NCBI RefSeq assembly: GCF_003931565.1 | Contig: NZ_RRYI01000005.1 | Location: 371,168-435,167 of the forward strand | Direction: 5' to 3' | DNA: 64,000 nt | Origin: Caulobacter sp. 602-1 | Lineage (GTDB): Bacteria > Pseudomonadota > Alphaproteobacteria > Caulobacterales > Caulobacteraceae | In this document: one piece after another, positions 19,001-28,100 of the stretch | Numbering within the stretch: position 1 is the stretch's first letter | Layout of the letters: every line of letters begins with the position of its first letter | Made by a program: the position numbers and the translations under genes | The notes under the pieces: generated by a model | Seen by the model: the letters and a program-made list of their open reading frames with translations, nothing else | The model's database searches: none | Told to the model about the DNA's origin: nothing

Positions 19001-19136
19001 CCTGGGTGGGCGAGATGTCGGGAAAGGCGTCGACGGGCAATTTCAGGAATGCGTTGATCCCCAGGCCGACCAGGGCGATCGCCAGTATGGCGGCCAGCAG
19101 GCGCTGCGAGAGCGCGAAGGCGATGAGTTTACGCAT
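16056..19136 (-). CDS. czcA: CzcA-family heavy-metal RND efflux transporter
   Basis: 1026 residues, the standard size. N-terminal helix 'LLAAILAIALVGLGINAFL', then 'PVDAFPDISPTQVKI', typical of heavy-metal RND proteins. The proton-relay helix TM4 contains 'AIAIGMLVDAAVVVVENTVE'. A second helical bundle ends 'TLLTLILLPILYRRFG'. Members export Zn, Co, Cd, Ni or Cu/Ag from the periplasm or cytoplasm. Metal choice cannot be fixed from what is visible. It follows the adaptor gene with no gap and precedes the CzcC-like channel. Confidence 0.93.
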   Translation of the reverse strand: MRKLIAFALSQRLLAAILAIALVGLGINAFLKLPVDAFPDISPTQVKIILKAPGMTPEEVESQVITPLEMELLGIPKQAMLRSTAKYAIADLTIDFAPGTDVYWARQQTAERLSNAMGALPAGVSGGLSPISTPLSDIFMFTLEGEGLTLEQKRTLLDWTIRPALRGLPGVADVNVLGGHARTFEVSPDPAALAASGLTAQAIVDAIPASNRNDGSGRLGEGEEALVVRVAGAITSLDDLRDTAVPLPGGGTVRLGDLAEVSEGALTRYGAVTQDGRGEAAEAIVIALRGADAKAVVKAVEARLAEIQPSLPHGVKIHPFYNRSDLIERATGTVNEALVEATVLVVILLLLFLGDLRAATVVAVTLPLAALTTFLLMRTFGLSANLMSLGGLAIAIGMLVDAAVVVVENTVERLDNPSLTGSRRLHVIYEAVAEVAAPVTSGVLIICLVFLPLLSLQGLEGKLFAPVALTIVFALGSSLLLSFTVIPVLASLLLKAHPHKESWIMRRIGPFYERQLARALARPKPVFAAAGGGMVLAAIAYVLIGKSFMPTMDEGAILMQLAKLPSINLETSARQDMAVQRAILAKTPEVKRIVARVGSDELGLDPMGLNETDSFLVLADRKEWRKKDKAWLIEEIRKVAAQFPGVEATFTQPIEMRVSEMLTGSRGDLAVKVFGPDLQTLGDLAGRIEETLKKTRGASDVYSVAGDSVTYLQLDIDRAAAVRAGLSAQALQQELRAQLEGAPAGVVFEPGKRTPILVRGPHALREDPVLFEQAQIATPDGGVLRAGDVARIARRQGPVKIDRENASRFAVIQAYVQGRDLVGFVKEAQANVARDVPLPPGYRIAWGGQFENQKRAAARLGVVVPMALGLIFLVLFISLKSTRQSLLILANIPFAMIGGIVALWVSGEYLSVPASVGLIALLGIAVLNGLVLVSHFNELVQRGRDVATAVTEGARRRLRPVLMTASITALGLAPLLTATGPGSEIQRPLAIVVVGGLITSTLLTLILLPILYRRFGVERGAAVLEA

Positions 19137-19137
19137 C

Positions 19138-20175
19138 CTACCGCCCCAGCGCCGACTTCAACTGCGACGCGCCCGAGGCCGCGACGCGCGCGCCGTTTGG
19201 AAGTCCGGTTACGACCGCTTCGGCGCCCGCCGCGCCCACCACCCCGACCGATCGCGCTTCATAGCCGGCGCCGGTCTTGACGAAGACGCGCGCGCCGGCG
19301 CTGTCTCGCACCAGCGCGCTGCGCGGAATGGCCTGAGCGCCGGCCGGCGCGGGACTCAAGAGCGTGATGCTGACGGTCTGGCCGGGCGTCAGGCTAGCGG
19401 TCGAAGCCAGCTCCGCCCGTAAGGGCAGGGACCGGGTCCTCGGGTCGATGCTGGCGCCCAGGGCGACGATGCGACCGGCGGTGTCGCCGACCCGCACCGG
19501 ATAGCCGACCTTCAGCTTGCGGGCGATCTCGGGCGAGACCCGCGCCTCGACCCAAAGGCGGTCGGCGCGATCCAGCGTCACGGCGGGGGCCATGGCCTCC
19601 AGGCCGCCACCGGGCTGGGCGGTGATGGCGGCCACGCGTCCGGCGGCGGGCGCGCGTAGGACGTATTCGCCGCCGGCCGTGCCGGCGCCGGATAAAAGAC
19701 GGCGACGCTCATTGACCATGGCTCGAGCCTGGGCGAGGCGGGCCTGGGCTTCCTCGGCGCGAGCGCCGGCGATCACGCCTTCGCTCGCGAGCTGCTGGAG
19801 CCGACGTGCGGCCGCCTCGGCGGCCCGAAGTTGGGCTTGGCTCTGGACGAGTTCGGAGGACACCGACAGCGCCTCGCGGCTGAACAGGGTCGCCAGCGCC
19901 GCGCCCGCCTTGACGGACTGGCCCTCGAGCACGTGGACTCGCACCACCGTGCCGGCGAACGGCGCGGCCACCACGCGGCGGTCGTTCAACGGCGGGGTGA
20001 CCGCGCCGGGCAGGGCGGCCAAGGGCGCGCCCGACGCCGGCTTGGCGGTGGCCAGGACAATGCCCATGGCCTTTTCCTGCGCCACGCTCAAGGTCAAGAG
20101 GGCCGCGGCGAGCGCCGGCGTGGTCGAGAAGGCGAGGGCGAGCGCGGCGGCGAGCATGGGGCGGGCGGGGGGCAT
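19138..20175 (-). CDS. czcB: CzcB-like periplasmic adaptor (membrane-fusion protein)
   Basis: 345 residues with a signal peptide ('AAALALAFSTTPALAAALL') and adaptor architecture: lipoyl-like 'VVAAPFAGTVVRVHVLEGQS' near 68, an alpha-hairpin of about 70 residues, 'VLRAPAAGRVAAITAQPGG', then beta-barrel and C-terminal domains. It lacks the His-rich metal-binding extension found in some CzcB proteins. First gene of the efflux operon, transcribed away from the response-regulator gene; the 112-base gap holds the operator described separately. Confidence 0.9.
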   Translation of the reverse strand: MPPARPMLAAALALAFSTTPALAAALLTLSVAQEKAMGIVLATAKPASGAPLAALPGAVTPPLNDRRVVAAPFAGTVVRVHVLEGQSVKAGAALATLFSREALSVSSELVQSQAQLRAAEAAARRLQQLASEGVIAGARAEEAQARLAQARAMVNERRRLLSGAGTAGGEYVLRAPAAGRVAAITAQPGGGLEAMAPAVTLDRADRLWVEARVSPEIARKLKVGYPVRVGDTAGRIVALGASIDPRTRSLPLRAELASTASLTPGQTVSITLLSPAPAGAQAIPRSALVRDSAGARVFVKTGAGYEARSVGVVGAAGAEAVVTGLPNGARVAASGASQLKSALGR

Positions 20176-20219
20176 CGGTTCCTCGGGAGGCTTGAACCGG
20201 CCCCTGATGCTCCGTCAGT

Positions 20220-20280
20220 CTGAAGCCCGCCTGAAGCGAAGCTGAAACGAACCTGACAGCGCCTAGTCAGGTTCGTTTCA
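20220..20280. promoter_or_regulatory. probable response-regulator operator: 11-bp direct repeats and a 15-bp perfect palindrome
   Basis: Between divergent czcB and its regulator gene. CTGAAG/CTGAA(A/C)-type hexamers recur every 11 bases, at 20220, 20231, 20242 and 20253 (CTGAAG, CTGAAG, CTGAAA, CTGACA). Such phased direct repeats are the usual binding pattern of OmpR-family dimers. The last repeats also form the left arm of a perfect inverted repeat: TGAAACGAACCTGAC at 20243-20257, 8-base spacer, GTCAGGTTCGTTTCA at 20266-20280. This arrangement suggests control of both the efflux operon and the regulator itself. Confidence 0.75.
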
Positions 20281-20287
20281 GCTGCCG

Positions 20288-20977
20288 ATGCTATTGAGCG
20301 TCGCAAGCCAAGGGAGTCGCGCCATTCGCGTCCTGCTCGTCGAGGATGATCCCGAAATCGCCCGCCGCCTCGCCGCGGCGTTGGCGCAGGCGAGCTTCGT
20401 CGTTGAGCACGCCGGCGATGGCGAGACCGGCTTGCTCTTGGGCCAGACCAACGACTTCGATGCGGTGGTGCTGGATCTTGGCTTGCCGCGCCTGTCGGGC
20501 CTGGAAGTGTTAAAACAATGGCGCTGCGAAGGCCGCGACATGCCGGTGCTGGTGCTGACGGCCCGTGACGCCTGGACCGACCGCGTCAATGGCCTCAACG
20601 CCGGCGCCGACGACTATCTGGGCAAGCCGTTCCAGAACGCCGAGGTCGTCGCGCGTCTTCGAGCCTTGACGCGGCGCTCGGCGGGGCGCTCGTCGCCGGT
20701 GATGCGACGCGGTGACATCGTGCTGGATCCCGAGGCGGGAACCGTCCAGCGGGGCGACCAGGCCGTCGAGCTGACCGCCCGCGAGCTGAAGGTGCTGGCC
20801 TATCTGATGCACCGCGCCGGCCGCGTCGTGTCGCAAGGCGAACTGATCGATCACGTCTACAGTCTGGACGAGACGCGGGAGTCGAATACGATCGAGGTCT
20901 ATGTTGCGCGTTTGCGCAAGAAGCTGGGCAAGGATGCGATCCGCACCATTCGGGGTCTGGGATACAAGTTCTCCTGA
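20288..20977 (+). CDS. OmpR-family response regulator of metal efflux
   Basis: 229 residues from the ATG at 20288. The receiver starts 'IRVLLVEDDPEIARRL', with phospho-acceptor Asp63 in 'VVLDLGLP' and Lys in 'DDYLGKPF'; the winged helix includes 'LTARELKVLAYLMHRAGRVV' and 'IRTIRGLGYKFS'. The start is doubtful: the 20288 ATG has no clear ribosome site and adds 12 residues before the usual 'RVLLVED'; an ATT codon at 20324 sits 7 bases after AAGGGAG. It is coupled to the kinase (TGATG) and divergent from czcBAC, matching CzcR/CusR-type systems. Confidence 0.9.
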   Translation: MLLSVASQGSRAIRVLLVEDDPEIARRLAAALAQASFVVEHAGDGETGLLLGQTNDFDAVVLDLGLPRLSGLEVLKQWRCEGRDMPVLVLTARDAWTDRVNGLNAGADDYLGKPFQNAEVVARLRALTRRSAGRSSPVMRRGDIVLDPEAGTVQRGDQAVELTARELKVLAYLMHRAGRVVSQGELIDHVYSLDETRESNTIEVYVARLRKKLGKDAIRTIRGLGYKFS

Positions 20978-22332
20978 TGCGCCGGCTCTGGACCAGTTTT
21001 CGAACCCGTCTGATCGTTGGCGCCGCCCTCTGGATCATCGCGGGTCTTACCGTCAGCGGCTTCCTGCTCTCCGAGCTCTTCAAGGCGCATGTGACCCAGC
21101 AGTTCGACGACGAACTGCACGGCCACGCCGCCGAACTGGCGGTCCTGGTCGGGGTCGCGCCCGACGGCAAGCTCTTCCTGCACCGCCGGCTGAGCGACCC
21201 TCGGTTTCTGCCCAAGGAATCTGGCTTCTACTGGCGGGTCGAGGCTCCGGGTGGTCAGGCGATTGCGTCGCCATCGCTGGCTGGACGCACCTTGCCTTTG
21301 ACGGGACCGCCACCGGACACCGGCGTCGAACGACATGTCTTTGTCGCCGGACCCTCGGGGCGCCTGCGTTTGGTCGAACGTTCGGTCGCCGCGGCGCACG
21401 GGCCTCCGTTACGCTTGGGCATTGGCGTTGATCAGCGTCTTCTCGACGAGGTCTTGGGACGTTTCAACTGGACCCTCTTCCTGTCGTTGGCGATCGTCGC
21501 GTCTGGCCTGATCGTCGCGGCGATGCTGCAGGTTTGGTTTGGCCTGCGTCCACTCACCCGCATGCGGCACGCGCTGTCGGCGGTCCGAATGGGCCAGGCC
21601 AGCCGCCTGCCCGAGGACCTTCCCAGCGAAGTGCGCCCGCTGGCGAAGGATCTCAACGCGCTGCTGGAAGGCAATCTGGAAATGCTGCGCCGCGCGCGCA
21701 CCCAGGCGGGCAATCTGGCCCACGCGCTCAAGACGCCGCTGGCCATTTTGACGGACGAGGCCGAACGCCTGGCCGCCGCCGGTCAGCGGGAGGCCGCCGA
21801 TGTCATCGAACTGCAGTGCGAGCGGATGCGACGCCAGATCGATTATCAGATCGCACGCGCCCGGGCCGCGGCGCTCAAGCGATCACCCGGGCTGGCCGCC
21901 GACATTCGGACCACCCTGGAACCGGTCATGGCCGCCATGTCGCGCCTGCACGGACGAAGGGATGTTGCGTTCAGCGTCGGCTATGACGCCGAAGCGCGTG
22001 TCGCCGTCGACGCTCAGGACCTTGGAGAGATTCTCGGCAACGTGCTCGACAACGCCGGCAAGTGGGCCAGAACGCGCGTGGACGTCTCCGTGCGTCGCCA
22101 CGGCGACAGCGCCGAGATCATTGTCGACGATGATGGTCCCGGCTTGCCGCCCGAGAGCTATGAGCACGTCTTCGGCCTGGGGGAACGGCTCGACGAGCAC
22201 ATCGCGGGGCACGGCCTGGGTCTGTCGATCGTCCGCGACCTTGTGGGTCTCTATGGAGGACATGTCGCCCTGGACGCCGCGCCGCTCGGCGGACTGCGCT
22301 TGATCCTTACCCTACCGGCCATCGACGCCTAG
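20977..22332 (+). CDS. two-component sensor histidine kinase (PhoQ-like class)
   Basis: 451 residues. Membrane helices lie near 12-33 and 165-187, flanking a periplasmic sensor of about 130 residues. The dimerisation box is 'AGNLAHALKTPLAIL' (His249), the PhoQ-like form with Ala-His-Ala-Leu-Lys. The ATPase part carries 'GNVLDNAGKWAR', 'DDDGPGLP' and 'GHGLGLSIV'. It overlaps the regulator stop by one base. The periplasmic loop is likely to sense the metal exported by the adjacent pump; no His/Cys cluster marks an obvious metal site. Confidence 0.9.
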   Translation: MRRLWTSFRTRLIVGAALWIIAGLTVSGFLLSELFKAHVTQQFDDELHGHAAELAVLVGVAPDGKLFLHRRLSDPRFLPKESGFYWRVEAPGGQAIASPSLAGRTLPLTGPPPDTGVERHVFVAGPSGRLRLVERSVAAAHGPPLRLGIGVDQRLLDEVLGRFNWTLFLSLAIVASGLIVAAMLQVWFGLRPLTRMRHALSAVRMGQASRLPEDLPSEVRPLAKDLNALLEGNLEMLRRARTQAGNLAHALKTPLAILTDEAERLAAAGQREAADVIELQCERMRRQIDYQIARARAAALKRSPGLAADIRTTLEPVMAAMSRLHGRRDVAFSVGYDAEARVAVDAQDLGEILGNVLDNAGKWARTRVDVSVRRHGDSAEIIVDDDGPGLPPESYEHVFGLGERLDEHIAGHGLGLSIVRDLVGLYGGHVALDAAPLGGLRLILTLPAIDA

Positions 22333-22410
22333 GCCTTGACCGGCGTCGGTCCGCGCTCAAGGGCTGCGTGCCGCGTGTGCGATATCCCGCCATCTGTGAG
22401 ATTTGGTGGT

Positions 22411-22427
22411 CAAAGTCCTGGACTTTG
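22411..22427. promoter_or_regulatory. palindrome upstream of the Lrp-family gene
   Basis: CAAAGTC-CTG-GACTTTG is a perfect 7-base inverted repeat about 56 bases before the lrp-type start, followed by another half-site-like TCAAAGTTGC. Lrp/AsnC regulators commonly bind their own upstream region at AT-rich palindromes of this size. The role is inferred from position. Confidence 0.45.
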
Positions 22428-22482
22428 TCATCAAAGTTGCAAGATGGTTTGGTTGAGCGGCGGTGGATTGGGAGAATTTGAT

Positions 22483-22956
22483 TTGGCCACGGGCGGCGGA
22501 TTGGACCGCATCGACCGGCGCATTCTGGAGATCGTCCAGGAAGACGCCTCGCTGACCGTCAACGAACTGGCCGAGGCGGTCTCCCTCTCCCAGAACGCCT
22601 GCTGGCGGCGCCTCAAGCGGCTCGAGGACGAAGGCTATATCCTCAAACGGGTGGCGCTGGTCGATCCCGTAAAGCTCGGCTCGGCGATGGTGGTCTTCGT
22701 CACCGTCCGCGCCGCCGAACACAGCGACGAGTGGCTGGCCGCGTTCGCCGGCGCGGTGCGCACCATTCCCGAAGTGGTGGAGTTCTATCGGATGAGCGGC
22801 GAGGTCGACTATCTGCTCAAGCTTCGCGTCAAGGACATCGCCGCCTATGACGGCGTCTACCGGCGCCTGATCAAGGCCGTGCGTCTGCTCGATATCAGCT
22901 CGGCCTTCGCCATGGAGGAAATGAAGTTCACCACCTCGGTGCCGATCGCGCTCTGA
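22483..22956 (+). CDS. Lrp/AsnC-family transcriptional regulator
   Basis: 157 residues if started at the TTG preceded by GGGAGA at 7 bases; the frame is open further upstream but that part has no family resemblance. N-terminal helix-turn-helix: 'LDRIDRRILEIVQEDASLTV' and 'AVSLSQNACWRRLKRLEDEG'. The C-terminal RAM domain has 'VPEVVEFYRMSGEVDYLLKL'-type sequence near 95. Such regulators respond to amino acids. The next genes are peptide and amino-acid acquisition functions, so it is a candidate local regulator of the 23100-35243 cluster. Confidence 0.85.
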   Translation: MATGGGLDRIDRRILEIVQEDASLTVNELAEAVSLSQNACWRRLKRLEDEGYILKRVALVDPVKLGSAMVVFVTVRAAEHSDEWLAAFAGAVRTIPEVVEFYRMSGEVDYLLKLRVKDIAAYDGVYRRLIKAVRLLDISSAFAMEEMKFTTSVPIAL

Positions 22957-22967
22957 CGGACTTGTCG

Positions 22968-22995
22968 TTTGAGGGGGCTCGACGTCGCCCTCAAA
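22968..22995. other. hairpin after the Lrp-family gene
   Basis: TTTGAGGG at 22968-22975 pairs with CCCTCAAA at 22988-22995 just after the regulator stop. The sequence after it is A-rich, not T-rich, so it is not a canonical intrinsic terminator for plus-strand transcription. Confidence 0.35.
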
Positions 22996-23099
22996 AAAAG
23001 TTGTCCGACCTTGAGTTTTCCGATGGGGCGGCGACAGCGGGCTGCGTCTTAGAGAACTAGCGCCGGGGCGCCGGTTGAACGAGCAGCGAGCACAGAGCG

Positions 23100-24890
23100 A
23101 TGGCGAACAAACACTATGGCCGGGCGTGGCGGGTGGCGGCCGCGGTTTCGGCCTCGGTTCTGGCCTTGCAGGCGGCCCAGGCGGCTGAGCGGCCCGCGGC
23201 GGCGATCGCCATCGTCGGGGCGACGGTCTTCGACGCGACGGGCGCCGCGCCCCGCAAGGCCACGGTCATCATCCGCGATGGGCGCATCGCCGAGGTCGGG
23301 CCGACCGTCAAGGTTCCGCGCGGGGCCCGTGTGATCGACGCCAAGGGCGAGGCCCTCCTGCCGGGCTTCTTCGATCTCCACACCCATTGGACCGGTGGCG
23401 GCGTTCCAGCGACCACCCCGCAGATCGCCACGGCTTACGTCTCGGCCGGGGTGACCACGGTCAATGACTTCAACGCCGCGCCGGAGTCGTTCGCGCCCCG
23501 CCGCCAGTGGCTCTCGACCCTGGTCGCGCCGCACGTCAATTTCGCCGCGCGCGTCAGCACCCCTGGCGGTCACGGCGCCGACTGGGCCGATACGGCCACC
23601 ACCAAATGGGTCAACACCCCCGAGGCGGCCCGGGCCGCGATTCAGTCCCTGGCGCCTTACAAGCCCGACCTGATCAAGGCCTTCACCGACGGCTGGCGCT
23701 ATGGCGCCTCGCCCGACAACACCAGCATGGACGGCTGGACGCTGAGCGCGCTGGTCGAAGAAGCCCATAAGGCCAATCTGAAGGTCTTCACCCACACCGT
23801 GACCGTCGAGCGCGGGGCGGTAGCGGGGCGCGCGGGCGTCGACGTCATCACCCACAGCCTGCAGGATCGCTTGCTCGACGACGAGGCGCTGGCGGCGATC
23901 AAGGCCGGCGGCACGGCCGACACTCCGACCCTGGCGGTTTATGAGCCGGTCAAGCCCGGCGGACCGGCGCGCGATCCGGCCGACCCGAAGAACCGCCAGA
24001 GCTTTCGCAAGTTTGACTACGCCCTAGCCAACGCCAAGCGCCTCCACGACGCGGGAGTGAGCCTTGGCCTGGGCACGGACGCGGGCATGCCTGGCGCTCC
24101 GCACGGCCAAGCCACCCTGCACGAAATGGAACTGCTGGTTCGTGCGGGCCTTACCCCCAGCCAAGCCCTCGTCGCCGGCACCGCCGCCAGCGCCAAGCTG
24201 ATGAACCTGCAGGCTGATCGCGGCACCATCGAGCCGGGCAAGCGCGCCGATCTGGTGCTGATCAAGGGCGAGCCCTGGACGAACATCGCCGACGTGCGCA
24301 AGACCGACCGCGTCCTGATCGACGGCAAGCTCGTCTTTGGCCCAGGCGCTCCGCCGATGAGCGCCAACGCCGCCACCAGCATGCCAGCCATCCCGGCCAA
24401 GGCCCTGATCGACGACTTCGAGCGCGCCGATGGCCGCTCGAGCCTGGACACCCTGCGCACCGACGATCCCGACGGCGGCATGGATCGCTCCGTCGAAATC
24501 AGCCAGGTTATCTCGCGAGGCTCGCAAGGACGCGCACTGTCGATCGCTGCGCGCATGGCGATGAAGGCCAAGCCCAGCGCCGGGGTGATCATCCCCTTGA
24601 CCCGCGGTTCCATCCAGCCGGTCGACGCCAACGCCTTCAAGGGCGTGCGCTTCGAGGCGCGCGGCGACGGTGTCTACGCGTTAGGCGTCACCACCGTCTC
24701 CGGGCGCTGGTCCGCGCCGTTCGAGGCCGGGGCGGACTGGCGCGTTGTCGAGATACCGTTCTCGGCCCTCAAGGTCGCGCGCGGCGCGGACGGGTGGACT
24801 GGGACCAACCTGACCGAGGTTGAGTTCATGGGCGCGCGCAAGGGCGGCGAGAAGCTCTGGATCGAGATCGACAACGTCAGCTTCTACTGA
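23100..24890 (+). CDS. exported amidohydrolase with C-terminal CIA30-like domain
   Basis: 596 residues. A signal peptide ending about 'LALQAAQAAE' directs it to the periplasm. The amidohydrolase barrel shows metal ligands: 'FFDLHTHW' (HxH), Lys in 'DLIKAFTDG', His in 'VFTHTV' and 'VITHSLQD', and Asp in 'LGLGTDAGMPG'. From about residue 440 a second domain begins 'ALIDDFERADGRSSLDTL' and ends 'EKLWIEIDNVSFY', matching the CIA30/carbohydrate-binding-like fold found on some exported enzymes. Substrate is unknown; relatives in Caulobacter hydrolyse dipeptides such as Xaa-Arg/Lys or Xaa-Pro. It precedes a TonB receptor. Confidence 0.85.
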   Translation: MANKHYGRAWRVAAAVSASVLALQAAQAAERPAAAIAIVGATVFDATGAAPRKATVIIRDGRIAEVGPTVKVPRGARVIDAKGEALLPGFFDLHTHWTGGGVPATTPQIATAYVSAGVTTVNDFNAAPESFAPRRQWLSTLVAPHVNFAARVSTPGGHGADWADTATTKWVNTPEAARAAIQSLAPYKPDLIKAFTDGWRYGASPDNTSMDGWTLSALVEEAHKANLKVFTHTVTVERGAVAGRAGVDVITHSLQDRLLDDEALAAIKAGGTADTPTLAVYEPVKPGGPARDPADPKNRQSFRKFDYALANAKRLHDAGVSLGLGTDAGMPGAPHGQATLHEMELLVRAGLTPSQALVAGTAASAKLMNLQADRGTIEPGKRADLVLIKGEPWTNIADVRKTDRVLIDGKLVFGPGAPPMSANAATSMPAIPAKALIDDFERADGRSSLDTLRTDDPDGGMDRSVEISQVISRGSQGRALSIAARMAMKAKPSAGVIIPLTRGSIQPVDANAFKGVRFEARGDGVYALGVTTVSGRWSAPFEAGADWRVVEIPFSALKVARGADGWTGTNLTEVEFMGARKGGEKLWIEIDNVSFY

Positions 24891-25195
24891 CGCGCGGCGA
24901 CGACCAGGCCAGCGCGAGCGCAGGGTCAGGTCAAGCCGCCATAGGCTCAGTTTCCCTGGCGCCGTCCCGCCAAAAACTGCCGCGCCCATAAAATCCTATC
25001 AGATTAGTGGGGGTTGTGAGCCGGCCGGCGCCCGGTTCTCGGGCGATGGGCGCCCAGCCTCCAGGCAACATCCGTGAGGGCGATTTAATCGCCCGATCCA
25101 GATGGGGCAGCGGCGGCGGCTTACGTCTCAGAGCCTGTCGATCGAGAACGGCGCAAGCCTGCCGGCGGCGAAGCCAAGGACCAGAGGGGGTCAAG
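24891..25195. other. 305-base spacer before the TonB receptor gene
   Basis: No gene is apparent. An AT-rich patch near 24985-25010 (around CCATAAAATCCTATCAGATTAG) may hold the receptor promoter, and GAGGGGG at 25184-25190 serves as ribosome site for the receptor ATG at 25196. No terminator was recognised after the amidohydrolase. Confidence 0.35.
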
Positions 25196-28100
25196 ATGAA
25201 CCAGCACACAACCCGCCGTATGCGGACGATTCTGATGGCCAGCGCGGCCGCCTTTCTGGGCGCGGCCGCGGCCCACGCTCAGACCCAAGCCACGCCGCCC
25301 GCCGAGCAGGACTCGGCCACGGTCGAGGAAGTGATCGTCGTCGGCAGCCAGATCGCCGGCTCCAAGGTCACCGCCGCCGTGCCGGTCACGGTGGTTGACG
25401 CCGCCCAGATCGCCACCACCGGCGCGGTCTCGGGCGATGACCTGCTGCGCTCTGTGCCGCAGATGGGCAATGTCACGTTCAACAGCACCAACGGCGCCAC
25501 CAGCAGCAACTTCGCGCGCGGCGACGTCGGTTCGATCAACCTGCGCGACCTGGGCGTGGGCAACACCCTGGTCCTGCTCAATGGCCGGCGCGTCGCCACC
25601 TGGCCGGGCACCCAGGCCGACTCCAACCTCGCCCCCGTCCTGACCACCAATTCCAACACCCTGCCGGTGTCGGGCATCCAGCGTCTTGAGGTGCTGCGCG
25701 ACGGGGCCGCGGCCCTCTATGGCGCGGACGCTGTGGCCGGGGTGCTCAACACGGTCCTTCGCGACGATCTGGACGGCGGAACCGTCAGTGTGCGCTATGG
25801 CGGCGCCGAGGGCACGGGGCTGCGCGACTTCAATCTCAACTTCGCCATTGGCCACAATTTCAAGGAAGGCCGCGGCAACATCACCCTGTCGGGCGAATAC
25901 GCCTATCGTAGCGCCCTGAAGTCGACCGATCTCGACTACACCGCCAGCGGTGACAAGCGCCCGCTTTTCGCCGACACCAGCTTCGCCGGCTCCAACACCC
26001 TGGATCGTCGCAGCACCCTCAGCCCCTGGGCCGATCTGACCGTGGTCGGCCAGACCGGCGCGGTCCGCCAAGGCACGACCAATCTGACGACCGCCGCCGG
26101 CGTCTTCCATATCCAGCCCACCGCCGACGGCTCCTGCGCCTCGGTCCTGGCCAACGGCATCTGCATCGGCACGGGCACGCGCGCCACCTCGGGGGCCGCG
26201 CGCGACACCCGCTCGGACGGTCAGGCGACCTATGGCCTGTCGGTCATGCCCAAGCTGCGCCGGACGAACCTGTTCTCGACCTGGCGCTATGAGCTGACCG
26301 ACAACGTCACCGCCTATGGTGAGCTGGGCTACTACTTCTCCAAGACCCACAGCGTTCAGGACTCGGTCTTCACCATCGGCTCGACCAAGATCACGGTCCC
26401 GACCTCCAACTATTGGAACCCCTTCGGCCCGACCACCTTCGCCGACGGCACGGTCAATCCCAATCGCCTGGCCAACCTGAATATTCCCGCCTCCGGCCGC
26501 GCGGTGACCCTGACCAACTACCGGTTTGGCGACCTGGGTCCGACCAATGTCGACGTCAAGGGCAAGCAGGTCCGCGTCCTGGGCGGGCTGAAGGGCGATG
26601 CCTATGGCTTCCGCTGGGACAGCGCGCTGCTCTACACCGAGGCTGGCGTAACCGACGTCCAGGACGGCGTCAGCTCCACGGCCCTGCAAAAGCAGTTGGC
26701 CCTGTCGACTCCCGACGCCTACAACCCCTTCAACGGCGGTAGCGTCAGCAACCCGACCGGCGCCGACACCACTCCCAGCAGCAAGGCCGCGCTCGACGCC
26801 ATCCGCGTCAAGACCTACCTGAAGGGCCGCTCGACCCTGGCCCAGTGGGACTTCAAGGTCTCCAAGGCCGATCTGATCGCTCTGCCGGCCGGCGACCTTG
26901 GCCTGGCAGCCGGTGTCGAACTGCGCCGCGAGACGATCAGCGACAACCGCGACGCCCGCGTCGACGGCTCCATCAAGTTCACGGATGCGGTGACCGGCGA
27001 AGTCCAGACGTCCGACCTTTTCGGCGTCAGCCCGACCCCCGACTCCAAAGGGTCGCGCAAGGTCGCCTCGGCTTATGCCGAACTGGCCGTGCCGATCATC
27101 TCGCCCGACATGAACGTGCCGCTGGTGCGCAATGTCGAGATGCAGCTGGCTGGCCGCTACGAGCACTACAGCGACTTTGGCGACGTGGCCAAGCCGAAGG
27201 TGGCCCTGGCCTGGGACCTGGTCGACGGGCTTCGCGTCCGCGGCTCTTACTCCAAGGGCTTCCGCGCGCCGAACCTGCTGCAGGTCAATTCCGCGATCGT
27301 CACCCGCGGCAACACCCGCACCGACTACATCTTCTGCGAAGCCGACCTGCGGGCCGGCCGGATCAGCACCTTCAGCGCCTGCTCGGCCTCGATCGTCGCC
27401 ACCGCCCAACGCGCCGGCAATCCCGATCTGAAGGCCGAAACCTCCGAAAGCCAGTCGATCGGCCTCGTGCTGCAGCCGAAGTTCATTCCGTCGGAGCTGG
27501 GCCGTTTCACCCTGACCGTCGATGTCTGGGACACCAAGCAGAACGGCATCATCGGGGTGTTCGGCGAGGGCAACGCCCTGATCCTCGACTACCTGCTGCG
27601 GGTCCAGGGATCGAGCAACCCCAACGTGATCCGCCTGGCGCCGACCGCCGACGATATCGCCCGCACCAACGGCACGGGCCTCGCCCCCGTCGGACAGGTC
27701 ACCTACGTCAAGGACCAGTACCAGAACCTCAACCCGCAGGATGTTCGGGGCCTGGACGTCAGCCTGAACTGGCGTCTGCACGGAACGCGGTTCGGGGATT
27801 TCGACGCCGACATCAATGTCGCCCACTTCAACAAGTTCTACCGCCAGCCTTCGGCCGAGATCGCCGAACTGCTCGCCGCCCGTCAGGCCGGCAAGATCAA
27901 CGCGGGGACCTCGATCACCGGCGGCGGCGATCTGCTCCGCCAGAACGGCACGCCCAAGACCAAGGTCTCGGCCTCGCTGACCTGGCGCTACGAGCAACTG
28001 ACCGTCGGGGCCTTCACCAAATACATCTCGTCGATGGACGATACGAGCCTGTTGGCTGCCGACGGCACGCCCTGGCAGGTGGAGTCGCAGGTCACCGGCA

